A stretch of DNA of 64,000 nucleotides, taken from Verrucomicrobiota bacterium. GTDB lineage: Bacteria > Verrucomicrobiota > Verrucomicrobiia > Limisphaerales > JADJPG01. The stretch spans positions 1 to 64,000 of the forward strand of contig JADJPG010000029.1 in the NCBI GenBank assembly GCA_016713365.1, read 5' to 3'. The notes beneath the pieces were generated by a model. The model made no database searches and had not been told where the DNA came from. It worked only from the letters and a program-made list of their open reading frames with translations. Positions within the stretch are counted from its first letter, which is position 1. Each line of letters starts with the position of its first letter. Shown in pieces: positions 21,668-30,228 of this stretch. The position numbers and the translations under genes are program-made.

Positions 21668-23257
21668 TCACTTTCGGACAACGAATCCAGCGTTAGCCCA
21701 GTTGGCGAAGTCTTCGCGAGATCCGTTGCCGGCATCCATTGCGATTAGGCTGATGAACTTTGCGCCCTCCGGAATCCGCACATCAAAGCGCCACGCTGGC
21801 GACAGCACGCGCATCACGGGACTGGCGGCGGCTTCCTTCCCGTCGATGAACACCTTGAAGACCACGCTCGGGTGCAGGGCGAGGTTCGAGCCATTGCTGA
21901 TGCCAACCAGGTTTTCATCCGCACCCACTAGCGCGACGAATCGTTGGTACTCGGGCTTGAGCTCATACATCAGCGCGCACGGAGCATGGACGCCCATGCC
22001 CACGTCGTAGGTCTTCCGGTTGATCTTCAAGGGCTGGCCCAGGTTCGACTTGTTTTTTTGCGGAGGTTTCGTGTGGCCGGAGTAGCGAACATCGCCGCCG
22101 TAGGTGTGGCCAAAGCCAACATTGCGCACCGGCTTCAGATCGCCGATCGCGATATCCGGTGACGGTGGCATCGGGCTCATGCGCGCGAACGATCCTTCCG
22201 ACTCCAGGCAAACTGCCCGCCCGTCGCGGAACGCCGAGACGCGCAGACGGGTGGTGTCGGTGAACACGATTGGTTTCGTGTAGAGGGTCGAGGCGGGCGA
22301 GGGCTTCGAGCCATCCAGCGTGTAACGAATCTCCGCGCCGGAATTGAGCGGAGCCGTCAGCGTCACGGTGATGGGTTGCTCGAACAAATGCGGGCGCATC
22401 GACGTGCCCCACGGTGCGATGCGCACCGGATCCAAGACCCAGTTTGAATCCCATTTCCCCAGTCGGGTTAGCTCCTGTTGGAAATGAATCGTGGGCGCGA
22501 GGTGTTTCTCGAAATGTTCCACCACCTGGTCCGTATTGAGGTCCGGAGTGAAGTTGCGCGAGGGGTCATACCCTGGATGGGCATCGGTCATGTCCCGCGC
22601 GAGCACGCAATTGAGGCCCGCCGCTTTCATCGCCCGCAGCCCCATCGGCTTGCCCAGCAGGCAAACCTGCGTGTGAAACCCGACGTAGATCAAATGCGTC
22701 AGCCCATATTTTTGGCAGATGGCGTAAACCTCGGCCTGCGTATCGGGCATCAGGTCGTCAGGGCCGATCACCAGCGCCGGATGCATGCCGTCCCAGCCGT
22801 AGTTCACCGCACACCGCTCGCGGCCGCAGGCGCAGCCCCCGGCGTCCGGCACCGGCGGACACGTCACGTCCATCACTTTGGGGACTGTGACTTTGGGCAG
22901 GACGAAGATCGCCTCACGCTGCGGGTAGCCCGCGTAGTTCTCCACCACGTCACTCGGGCACAACATGATCGTCATCCCCAGCTCGCGGGCGGCCTCAAGC
23001 GCCTTGTTCATCCGCGGCACGAACGCATCCACGCGCATCGTCGCCGTCTTGCACCAGTGAAAGTTCCAGACATCCACGGCGATGACCCCGACTCGCCTGG
23101 GATCGACCTCCTCCTTCTGAAGGGTAATCGCGCCGGTAACGGGATCGCGGCGTTGCAATTCCAGGGTCAGGCCATGCCCGGAAGCTGGAAGAAAAATACC
23201 GGCAAGCGACAGGAGGACGACCAGACGGGAGAACAAGACTGAAGTGATCGGTTTCAT
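21668..23257 (-). CDS. Exported isochorismatase-like hydrolase with chitobiase-C and NPCBM domains
   Basis: A signal peptide (about residues 1-27) is followed by a cysteine-hydrolase fold: Asp in A-V-D-V-W-N (D62) and the nucleophile in H-T-Q-V-C-L (C199). A Cys-rich insertion (G-G-C-A-C-G-R-E-R-C) sits at about 140-149. Residues about 290-350 match the chitobiase/hexosaminidase C-terminal Ig-like domain (E-I-R-Y-T-L-D-G-S-x-P), and about 380-529 match an NPCBM carbohydrate-binding domain (Y-D-V-G-M-G-V-H-A). The substrate is unknown. The carbohydrate modules suggest it acts on, or is targeted to, a polysaccharide outside the cytoplasm. This domain order recurs in Verrucomicrobia and Planctomycetes beside oxidoreductases and PQQ-propeller proteins, as here. 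Confidence 0.8.
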   Translation of the reverse strand: MKPITSVLFSRLVVLLSLAGIFLPASGHGLTLELQRRDPVTGAITLQKEEVDPRRVGVIAVDVWNFHWCKTATMRVDAFVPRMNKALEAARELGMTIMLCPSDVVENYAGYPQREAIFVLPKVTVPKVMDVTCPPVPDAGGCACGRERCAVNYGWDGMHPALVIGPDDLMPDTQAEVYAICQKYGLTHLIYVGFHTQVCLLGKPMGLRAMKAAGLNCVLARDMTDAHPGYDPSRNFTPDLNTDQVVEHFEKHLAPTIHFQQELTRLGKWDSNWVLDPVRIAPWGTSMRPHLFEQPITVTLTAPLNSGAEIRYTLDGSKPSPASTLYTKPIVFTDTTRLRVSAFRDGRAVCLESEGSFARMSPMPPSPDIAIGDLKPVRNVGFGHTYGGDVRYSGHTKPPQKNKSNLGQPLKINRKTYDVGMGVHAPCALMYELKPEYQRFVALVGADENLVGISNGSNLALHPSVVFKVFIDGKEAAASPVMRVLSPAWRFDVRIPEGAKFISLIAMDAGNGSREDFANWANAGFVVRK

Positions 23258-23730
23258 TCGATTCTTGATTAGTGGTCATTTCGATATGTTTTCGCAATAA
23301 GTCTTCCGCGAGGAGGGCAGTGACCACGTGGTCGTCGAGTTCAGGGTCAGTGGAACGTGCGGTCTACTGGGAGGAAAGATCTTCGTCCGGCAGCAAGCAT
23401 TCGCGCCAGACTTTGATGTGACGCGGGACGTGCGGCTGGCCGTCAACTTCCAGAGCGCAGTGTTCATGGGTCGCAACGCGAGCACGGAGAGTATCGCGCG
23501 CGAAATCCAACCGGTCTCTATCGCGTGGAGGCTCCAGCCAGCGGCGGCGCTGCCCCAGTTTTCCCGGCGGCGATAGCCGAACCCGCCGAACCATCCACCG
23601 TTTTCCTCTGTGAGGAAGTCTGCTCCTGGTGCCGCCACTACGCACTACCAACAGCTCGTGACGCCACGAATGCGGTCGGTGGTCGGAATGGAATTAAATG
23701 TTCTGCAAATCCGGGGCCGTTCCGAAGTCT
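23258..23730. other. Intergenic stretch, no gene supported
   Basis: Several overlapping open frames exist on the minus strand (for example 23651-23364), but none shows a family motif, signal peptide or start context. The high GC content makes chance frames common. It could hold a decayed gene; none can be named. Confidence 0.4.
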
Positions 23731-25050
23731 CTATTTTCCCACGCAGAACAGATGTTTGTCGCCGCGGATGAAAAGGCGGTTGGAGCCGGGCACTGGGGAG
23801 GCGATGACGCGTTCATCCATCGGGTTTTCGCCCAGGAGTTCAAACTTCTCCTCCACCCTTGCGCTGAAAACGGTGCCATCTTCGCGCGCGGCGAACAGAA
23901 CTCCGTTCGCCACCACCGGCGAGGAGTAGTAAGGCGCGCGGTGTTCAGGAAAGGAGCCAGTCCAGATGGTTCTGCCGTTCGTCAGGTCACGGCAGACGAC
24001 CTGTCCCTTGTGTCGCAACAAATAGACGTGTCCCTTGTAAACAGTGGGCGAAGTCACGAACACGCCGAGGTCTTCCCGCTTCCAGACGCGATGCGTGGCG
24101 CTCACGTCGCCACTGCCGCCGAGACGAATTCCGTGCAGACGCGCCTGCCCGGTGCGATCGTCGCGTCCCACCGGCACCACGGCGATGTTGCCCGCGATGG
24201 CGGGCGTGGCAATCGCGGGCCAATAACCTGTGCCCTCCGGATTGAAGCCGCCGCAGGACCAGAACACCTTGCCGTTGGTGGCATCGTGCGCTGTCAGGTG
24301 ATCGGCGCCCCAGACGAGCAGCGCTTTTTTGCCGGCATGATCGAACAAGACGGGCGTGGTGTAACCATTGTCGTTCTCGGCGGGGGCATCGTAGTTGCGA
24401 GCCTGCTTCCACCGGAGTTCTCCCGTGCCCTTGTCGAACGCGGCAATCCACGATTCCCCGCCATGCAGACGCGCCATGATGACATGCTCCTCAGTCAACA
24501 TGGGCGAGCTGCCTTGGTCCCAAAATAGATCGTCGCGGCCGAAGCGCTCGACGAGGTTAATCTTCCAGCGGACGGTGCCGTCGAGGGCCACCGCAGCAAA
24601 GTTGCCGCTCTTGAAATAAACAAAGATCGACTTGCCGTCCGTCACGGGTGAGGCGTTTCCGCTGGATGCCAATGTGCGGTGCTTGGGTGGATCTTCGGTT
24701 CCGAGCTTCACCTCCCAGAGGCTGCGACCAGTGAGATCGAAAGCAAGCAGCGCATCCTGTCCTTGGGCCGGCGACGTCACATAGATGCGGTCCTGATGAA
24801 CGATGGGAGTCGACGTTCCCTTGCCCGGCAGCGCGACCTTCCAAGCGACACTACTGGCGTTCCATTTTACTGGAAAAGTGCCGGAGGTGACGCTCCCGTT
24901 GCCGTTTGGTCCGCGCCAATTAGGCCAACCGGTCTCAGCCCGGGCAGTCCCCAGACAAACGGTCAGTGCAAGAATCAGTAGAGGGAAGGATGGAGGAAGA
25001 GTCGGATATCGCCAGAATGTGGTCATGGAAAAAGTTGGCCGCAAAACCAC
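23731..25050 (-). CDS. Exported PQQ-like beta-propeller repeat protein
   Basis: A signal peptide ends at A-R-A before ETGWPNWRGP. The better start is the ATG at 25026 (MTTFWRY), which places the hydrophobic core close to the N-terminus. The body has outer-membrane-YfgL/PQQ-like repeats (A-F-D-L-T-G-R-S-L-W-E-V, A-F-D-K-G-T-G-E-L-R-W, C-R-D-L-T-N-G-R-T-I-W-T-G), typical of a seven- or eight-bladed propeller. The opening W-P-N-W-R-G-P-x-x-x-G is the hallmark of the Planctomycete/Verrucomicrobial group. PQQ binding itself is not established; many members are structural. It lies between the isochorismatase and the Gfo/Idh oxidoreductase on the same strand, with about 200-nt and 470-nt gaps, so co-transcription is uncertain. 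Confidence 0.82.
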   Translation of the reverse strand: MVLRPTFSMTTFWRYPTLPPSFPLLILALTVCLGTARAETGWPNWRGPNGNGSVTSGTFPVKWNASSVAWKVALPGKGTSTPIVHQDRIYVTSPAQGQDALLAFDLTGRSLWEVKLGTEDPPKHRTLASSGNASPVTDGKSIFVYFKSGNFAAVALDGTVRWKINLVERFGRDDLFWDQGSSPMLTEEHVIMARLHGGESWIAAFDKGTGELRWKQARNYDAPAENDNGYTTPVLFDHAGKKALLVWGADHLTAHDATNGKVFWSCGGFNPEGTGYWPAIATPAIAGNIAVVPVGRDDRTGQARLHGIRLGGSGDVSATHRVWKREDLGVFVTSPTVYKGHVYLLRHKGQVVCRDLTNGRTIWTGSFPEHRAPYYSSPVVANGVLFAAREDGTVFSARVEEKFELLGENPMDERVIASPVPGSNRLFIRGDKHLFCVGK

Positions 25051-25251
25051 GGCAAAGACAAGTGCCTGTTGAACCGCCAGGCATCACTGCGGCCTCATCA
25101 TTGTCGAGCGATCAAAACCACTCCGCAATATTCCGGCAACGTTCCGTTCCGGTTGGTTATCGCTTCGAGCTGCCCCGTGCCCATGAATGGCGATTCTCAT
25201 TACCGTTCGGGATTCGGCTTGGGCTGTCTCGATAGCTAACGGGACTTTCCT

Positions 25252-26607
25252 TCAGACCACATCCGGAATTCGATAGTGCTTCCGATACGCCGGCTTGAGG
25301 AGCGCGTTGGCAGCGTCGCTATTCGTGAATCGTTCCGTGGCGCCATCGAACATCAGTTGTTTTTGCCCGATGCGATGGGAGGTATTCGCCAGGTGAACGA
25401 GACTGGCGCTGTGATGAGCCTGCTCAATGTCGGCGTTCGGCTGCTTCCGTGAACGCAGGCAATCAATGAAGTTCGGCTGATGCCATTTGTCCGGGAAGTA
25501 GCCCTTGTCCTGATCGACCACCTTCCCGCCTTCCACCACGACCTGCCAGCCGCAGCCGTGGCGGCCCAGATACATCATCGCCTTCGTGCCGTAGATCTCG
25601 ACCCGCGTCGCGGAGGTCGGCCAGTGCGGCCACTTGTCGCCATAGCGAACCTCGCTCGGATACTTGCGCAGATAGTTCGTCGCGTTGCCGCTCTCGCAGG
25701 TCATCGCAAAATCGCCGTAGTCATAAGTGATGCACTGGAACTCCGGCACCTCGCGCTGGGATTGGAAGGCATAGTTACCGCCGATGCAAAGAACGGACTT
25801 CGGATGCGACGGATCGCCCAGCGCCATACGGGTCAGGTCGAGTTGATGACTGGCATCGTCGGCGAGCGTGCCGCCCTTGTAATCCCACCACGGATGCCAG
25901 TTCAGGTGGCGTCCCGGATTGTAAGGCACCTCGGGTGCGGGTCCGAGCCACGCGTCCCAGTCCAGACCGGCGGGAGGGGCGCTGTCGGGCTTGGGTTCCC
26001 ATTTGGAGCCGTCGAGCATGTTGTAAACCTTCACGTGGACGATGCGACCGAGCTTGCCGCTGGCGATGTAATCCCGCGCCGAGGCCGCGTAGGGGCCGCT
26101 GCGGTTTTGGAAGCCGACCTGCACGATGCGTTGGTACTTCCGCGCCGCCTCGATCATCTTGCGGCCTTCCCAGATGGCGATCGACGGGTTCTTCTCCACG
26201 TAAACATCCTTGCCCGCCTGACAGGCCCAGACAGTGGCCAGCGCGTGCCAATGCTCCGGCGTGGCGATGACCACGGCGTTCACATCCTTGTCGTCGAACG
26301 CAGCGCGCATGTCCGAGATACGTTGTGGTGCGCGCTTCTGAACGGTGGTCAGATCCTTCATGATGCCGGCGCCGCGATCTTTCCAGATGTCGCAGACGCA
26401 CTTGAATTCGACTCCCGGCAACCGCGACATCCCGCTCGAATGGGACGCCGCGCGCCCGCCTGCACCAATGAGCGCGAGGACAATCTGGTCACCCGGACTC
26501 TGCGCTCTCGTGATGGCAGGAAAACCAACTACCGAGGAACCGGTCGCGATCACTGCCGCCGCCTTAGATGAGGACGCGATGAACCGTCGGCGTGTGATTG
26601 GCTTCAT
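25252..26607 (-). CDS. Tat-exported Gfo/Idh/MocA family oxidoreductase
   Basis: The N-terminus has a twin-arginine signal (R-R-R-F-I-A, then a hydrophobic stretch to I-T-R-A-Q). The Rossmann NAD(P) motif follows as A-L-I-G-A-G-G-R-A. The family motif A-T-P-E-H-W-H is followed by V-E-K-N, the E-K-P position with Asn for Pro. The C-terminal alpha/beta domain includes G-G-T-L-A-D-D-A-S-H-Q-L-D, holding the usual catalytic His. At 451 aa it fits the exported Verrucomicrobial and Planctomycete subgroup, thought to act on sugars or polyols with a cofactor pre-bound in the cytoplasm. It is divergent from the SGNH-DUF1080 gene, consistent with one carbohydrate-processing locus. The exact substrate cannot be told. 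Confidence 0.9.
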   Translation of the reverse strand: MKPITRRRFIASSSKAAAVIATGSSVVGFPAITRAQSPGDQIVLALIGAGGRAASHSSGMSRLPGVEFKCVCDIWKDRGAGIMKDLTTVQKRAPQRISDMRAAFDDKDVNAVVIATPEHWHALATVWACQAGKDVYVEKNPSIAIWEGRKMIEAARKYQRIVQVGFQNRSGPYAASARDYIASGKLGRIVHVKVYNMLDGSKWEPKPDSAPPAGLDWDAWLGPAPEVPYNPGRHLNWHPWWDYKGGTLADDASHQLDLTRMALGDPSHPKSVLCIGGNYAFQSQREVPEFQCITYDYGDFAMTCESGNATNYLRKYPSEVRYGDKWPHWPTSATRVEIYGTKAMMYLGRHGCGWQVVVEGGKVVDQDKGYFPDKWHQPNFIDCLRSRKQPNADIEQAHHSASLVHLANTSHRIGQKQLMFDGATERFTNSDAANALLKPAYRKHYRIPDVV

Positions 26608-26884
26608 GAGGACAAAGTTGTGACTTGGTTCAATCTGTGGTCAACCAGTATTCCTGAGTTCAGGATAGCCTCGGCTCACCCGCTTACCTCTGTAGTATTC
26701 TGCTGGAGTAGTGGCACGGGGACGCGAAAAGACTGGGACGCGCCTGCTCCAATTGAAGCCCAAATCGATGGCTTGACGTTCGCTGCCGCTGGCTCTCTGC
26801 TCACCGCAAAATGATCCAGTCGCCAAAGCCATTCTCTCGCCAGCGCGGCGTGTCGGAACCCAAACCATTCTCACAATCGAAACC

Positions 26885-28598
26885 ATGACCTCATTATTTC
26901 CTCACTATCGAGCCGCCCGGTGCTTTGCCTCCGCGGCCGTCGTCGCCCTCGCGTTCGCCCAAGCTGTCTCAGCCGAGATCGCCATCAAAAGCGGAGAGAA
27001 GATCGCGTTCCTTGGCGACTCGATCACGCAGGGTGGCTGGGGCAACCCGGTGGGCTATGTGCGCCTGGTGATGGCCGGGCTCGAAGCGAACGGAGTCAAG
27101 GCCATGGCCGTGCCGGCCGGCATCGGCGGGCACAAGTCCGACAACATGCTCGGGCGACTGGAACGTGATGTGATCGCGAAGAAGCCTCAGTGGATGACGC
27201 TCAGCTGCGGGGTGAATGACGTGTGGCACGGGAAGAACGGTGTCGCGCTGGATGAAGCCGCGCTGGCCGCCGGCGATTTCGGAACCAACGGAGCGGCCCG
27301 GGGCACTTACAAGAAGAACATCGCCGCCATCGTGGAGAAGGCCGAGGCGGCTGGAATCAAGGTCGTGCTGCTGACGGCGACCGTGATTCATGAGAACCTT
27401 GCCAGCGCCGAGAACGCGAAGCTCGCGCCCTACAACGATTACCTGCGGACACTGGCCCGGGAGAAGAAAGCTGCCGCTCGCGGATCTGAACGCGATGTTC
27501 CAGGAGCGCATCAAGGCCGAGAACAAGCCCGGCCAGAAGGTGCTGACCAGCGACGGCGTTCACATGGCCATCGAAGGCGACAAGCTGATGGCGAAGGGTG
27601 TGCTCATGGCGTTCGGATTGAATGCAGCGGAATTGAAAAAAGCTGAAGAGGCATGGGGCCCGATGGAGGAAGCGGCGAAGAAGGCGGCAGCGGCGGCCAA
27701 GCTGCGGTCCCAAGCCTTCCTCACCGTCGAGAGCGCCGGACAGGATTATGCGGACCAGGGCGAATACGCCAATGACTGGGGCGGCGCACAGGTCATCGCG
27801 CTGGGCGACGACCGGTTCCGCGTCGTCATTCACAAAGGCGGATTGCCCGGCGCGGGCTGGGACAAATCGCCAAAGACGGAAGTCGAAGGCCGTCGCAGCG
27901 GATCTGCCATCCTGTTCACCAATGCCGCCACTGGCTGGACGTACTCCATCGCTCAAGGCGTTCTCACGACCAAGACCGATCAGGGCGACGTTTACCAAAT
28001 GAAAAAGGTCAGCCGCAGCAGTCCGACGCTTGGCGCGAAGGCGCCGGCTGGCGCGGACATTCTCTTCGACGGCACGAACGCCGACGGCTGGCGCAACGGC
28101 CGGATCGATGGCCGCGGCTTTCTCCAATCCGGCACCACGTCGAAGGACATCTTCACCAACTTCACGCTGCACCTGGAATTCCTCCTGCCGTTCAAGCCCT
28201 ACGGTCGCGGTCAGGATCGCGGCAACAGCGGCGTCTATTTCCAGGATCGTTACGAAGTGCAGGTGCTCGACAGCTTCGGGCTCAAGGGCGAGAACAACGA
28301 GTGCGGCGGCATTTACACCAAGCACAAGCCCGCCGTGAACATGTGTTTCCCGCCGCTCGTGTGGCAGACCTACGACGTGGACTTCACCGCCGCGACTTTC
28401 GATGAAGCCGGGAAGAAGATCAAAAACGCCGTCATGACCGTGAAGCACAACGGCGTGCTCATCCATGACCAGGTCGAAGTCAACAGCACCACCACCTCCA
28501 GCGGCATCAACACCGTGACTCCAATCGGCGGCCCCATCCAACTGCAGGATCACGGCAATCCGATCTATTACCGGAACATCTGGGCGGTCCGGAGATAG
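26885..28598 (+). pseudogene. SGNH/GDSL hydrolase fused to 3-keto-disaccharide hydrolase (DUF1080) domain, one frameshift
   Basis: A signal peptide (cleavage after V-S-A) precedes an SGNH esterase: block I F-L-G-D-S-I-T-Q-G, block III G-V-N-D, block V D-G-V-H. The frame is lost near 27466-27480 (GAAGAAAGCTG) and the new frame continues with L-P-L-A-D-L-N-A-M-F, so one base is missing or extra; the first frame ends at 27646 without meaning. Residues about 390-570 are a concanavalin-like DUF1080 domain (L-F-D-G-T-N-A-D-G-W near its start; D-R-G-N-S-G-V-Y-F-Q; L-Q-D-H-G-N-P-I-Y-Y-R-N-I-W). The family acts on 3-keto glycosides made by Gfo/Idh-type dehydrogenases, which fits the divergent oxidoreductase. 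The deacylase part could remove acetyl groups from the same glycan; that is inference. Confidence 0.8.
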
Positions 28599-28673
28599 CC
28601 TTTCGCCTGACGGCCGTAGGAGTCACTCCTGCGTCTTGCACACGACTTTGGGGAGATCCTTATTGCCGCGAGC

Positions 28674-29033
28674 TCAGGCCAGCACCGCCTTCACCACCTG
28701 TCCGTGAACATCGGTCAGGCGAACATCTCGGCCGCCGAATCGGTAGGTGAGCTTCTCGTGATCCATGGCCAGCAGGTGGAGGACGGTCGCCCACAGATCA
28801 TAAACCGTGCAGACATCCTGCACCGCGTGGTAGCCGAGTTCGTCCGTGGCTCCGTGGGCCGTGCCGCCCTTGATGCCACCGCCGGCCAGCCAGACGCTGA
28901 ACCCAAAAGGATTGTGATCCCGTCCGTCGGTCGATTGCGCAAAGGGCGTCCGGCCGAATTCCCTGGCCCAGACGATGAGGGTCTCGTGGAACAGACCGCG
29001 CGCCTTCCGATCCCTCGGATACCAAAGTGGCAA
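28674..29033 (-). pseudogene. DUF1501 C-terminal remnant
   Basis: The 119 codons match only the last quarter of DUF1501 proteins: W-A-R-E-F-G-R-T-P-F, G-R-D-H-N-P-F-G, G-G-G-I-K-G-G, G-A-T-D-E-L-G-Y and the C-terminal D-V-H-G. Intact members are about 450-480 residues. Upstream of the K-A-R-G-L-F segment (about 29015) the reading frame no longer resembles the family, so the N-terminal three-quarters are missing. The partner DUF1549/DUF1553 cytochrome gene that usually accompanies DUF1501 is absent. It is probably the stump of a deletion or recombination event. Confidence 0.75.
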
Positions 29034-29253
29034 CTGCGCGTCGCGAATTGATCGGCTGCAAAAGACATTTGAGTGGAGCGTTGGACGCCGGATGAATCCT
29101 CAGCAGTGAGGTGAATTGGGAATTCTTGAGGCGGCAACGCGCCACAACGCCGGACTCCGTCAACGTAACGAAGTCGGGAAGCGCGATCGGTAGTTGATGG
29201 CGTAATTGCGCGATAGCCATATCTTCGCCCACAACAGCAGAACGTCACAACCA

Positions 29254-29424
29254 ATGAACCCGCCACGAAAACCATTCCCGCTCGGTCGCCCCGTGGCCAA
29301 GCTCATGGATGATTCGCGTCTCGGCAAGCCGTACCCGCGGACGGATAAATCCATCTACAGCGCGGCTGCACTGAAGGGCTCGATCTTTCCGTTCCTGTTG
29401 GATAGCCTGCGGCGACAACCGTGA
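29254..29424 (+). CDS. Small ORF overlapping the sigma factor start (56 aa)
   Basis: A basic, Pro-rich frame whose TGA overlaps the GTG start of the ECF sigma gene (GTGA), the arrangement expected for translational coupling. It has no recognised domain and no clear ribosome-binding site. It could be a leader peptide or a chance frame. Confidence 0.3.
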   Translation: MNPPRKPFPLGRPVAKLMDDSRLGKPYPRTDKSIYSAAALKGSIFPFLLDSLRRQP

Positions 29425-30161
29425 GCGATACCGAGCCATCTCAGGCCCGATTTCAAGGGCAGTTCCCGCAGACACGCTGGAGTGTGGTTCTGGCGGCGCG
29501 CGATGCGAAAGACCAGATGGCGGCGACAGCGCTGGATGAACTATGTCGCGCCTATTGGTTTCCGCTTTACGTCTATGTCCGCCGACGCGGGGCATCACCG
29601 GAGGACGCGGAAGATTTAACGCAGGGTTACTTCGCGGCGTTGATCGAGCGAGGCTATCTCACGCAAGTGGACCGCGAGCGCGGCAAGCTGCGTTCCTTTC
29701 TACTCACCACGCTCAAGCACTATCTGGCGGACGAATGGGACAAAACCCGGACGCTCAAGCGAGGGCACGGCCAGCGGCTTGTCTCGATCGATGCCGCCAA
29801 TGCTGAGGAACGCTACGCGATGGAACCGGCAGATGAGGCATCGCCTGACCGGTTGTTCGACCGACGCTGGGCTCTGACGCTGCTCGACAACGTGCTGACG
29901 GCGCTGCGGGCTGACTACGCCAGCGCGGGACAAGAACGATTGTTTGATGGCTTGAAAAAGTTTCTCGCCTGGAACAGCGCCAGCGAAGCCTATCGTGAAA
30001 CAGCGGCCGAACTGGGCATGAAGGAGAACGCGGTGCGCGTCGCCGTGTTTCGCCTGCGACGACGTTACGGTAATTTGCTGCGCGATCAGGTGGCGGACAC
30101 CGTGACCTCGCCGGACGAAGTTCCCGCCGAACTGGAACAACTCCTCTCCCTGATGCGATGA
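29421..30161 (+). CDS. ECF-subfamily RNA polymerase sigma factor
   Basis: Region 2 is seen as F-P-Q-T-R-W-S-V-V, L-C-R-A-Y-W-F-P-L-Y-V-Y-V-R-R-R-G and D-A-E-D-L-T-Q-G-Y-F. Region 4 is A-A-E-L-G-M-K-E-N-A-V-R-V-A-V-F-R-L-R-R-R-Y, a helix-turn-helix. The 246-aa length, longer than classical RpoE, and the R-W-S-V-V-L opening are typical of Planctomycete/Verrucomicrobial ECF groups found next to protein kinases. No anti-sigma gene adjoins; the next gene is a Ser/Thr kinase 67 nt downstream. By analogy with EcfP/PknT in Vibrio, the kinase may activate it by phosphorylation; this is inference. It starts at GTG. Confidence 0.9.
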   Translation: MSDTEPSQARFQGQFPQTRWSVVLAARDAKDQMAATALDELCRAYWFPLYVYVRRRGASPEDAEDLTQGYFAALIERGYLTQVDRERGKLRSFLLTTLKHYLADEWDKTRTLKRGHGQRLVSIDAANAEERYAMEPADEASPDRLFDRRWALTLLDNVLTALRADYASAGQERLFDGLKKFLAWNSASEAYRETAAELGMKENAVRVAVFRLRRRYGNLLRDQVADTVTSPDEVPAELEQLLSLMR

Positions 30162-30228
30162 AAGATCATCCTCGCGTCGCCCGGTAACATTCCAGAAGGC
30201 ACACCCGCAGTAAGCAAAAGAAGCGGCC

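Noticed and set aside
23364..23651. Possible gene upstream of the isochorismatase gene
   Set aside because: Arg/Pro-rich composition typical of an out-of-frame GC-rich sequence, no homology pattern or signal, and competing frames on both strands.
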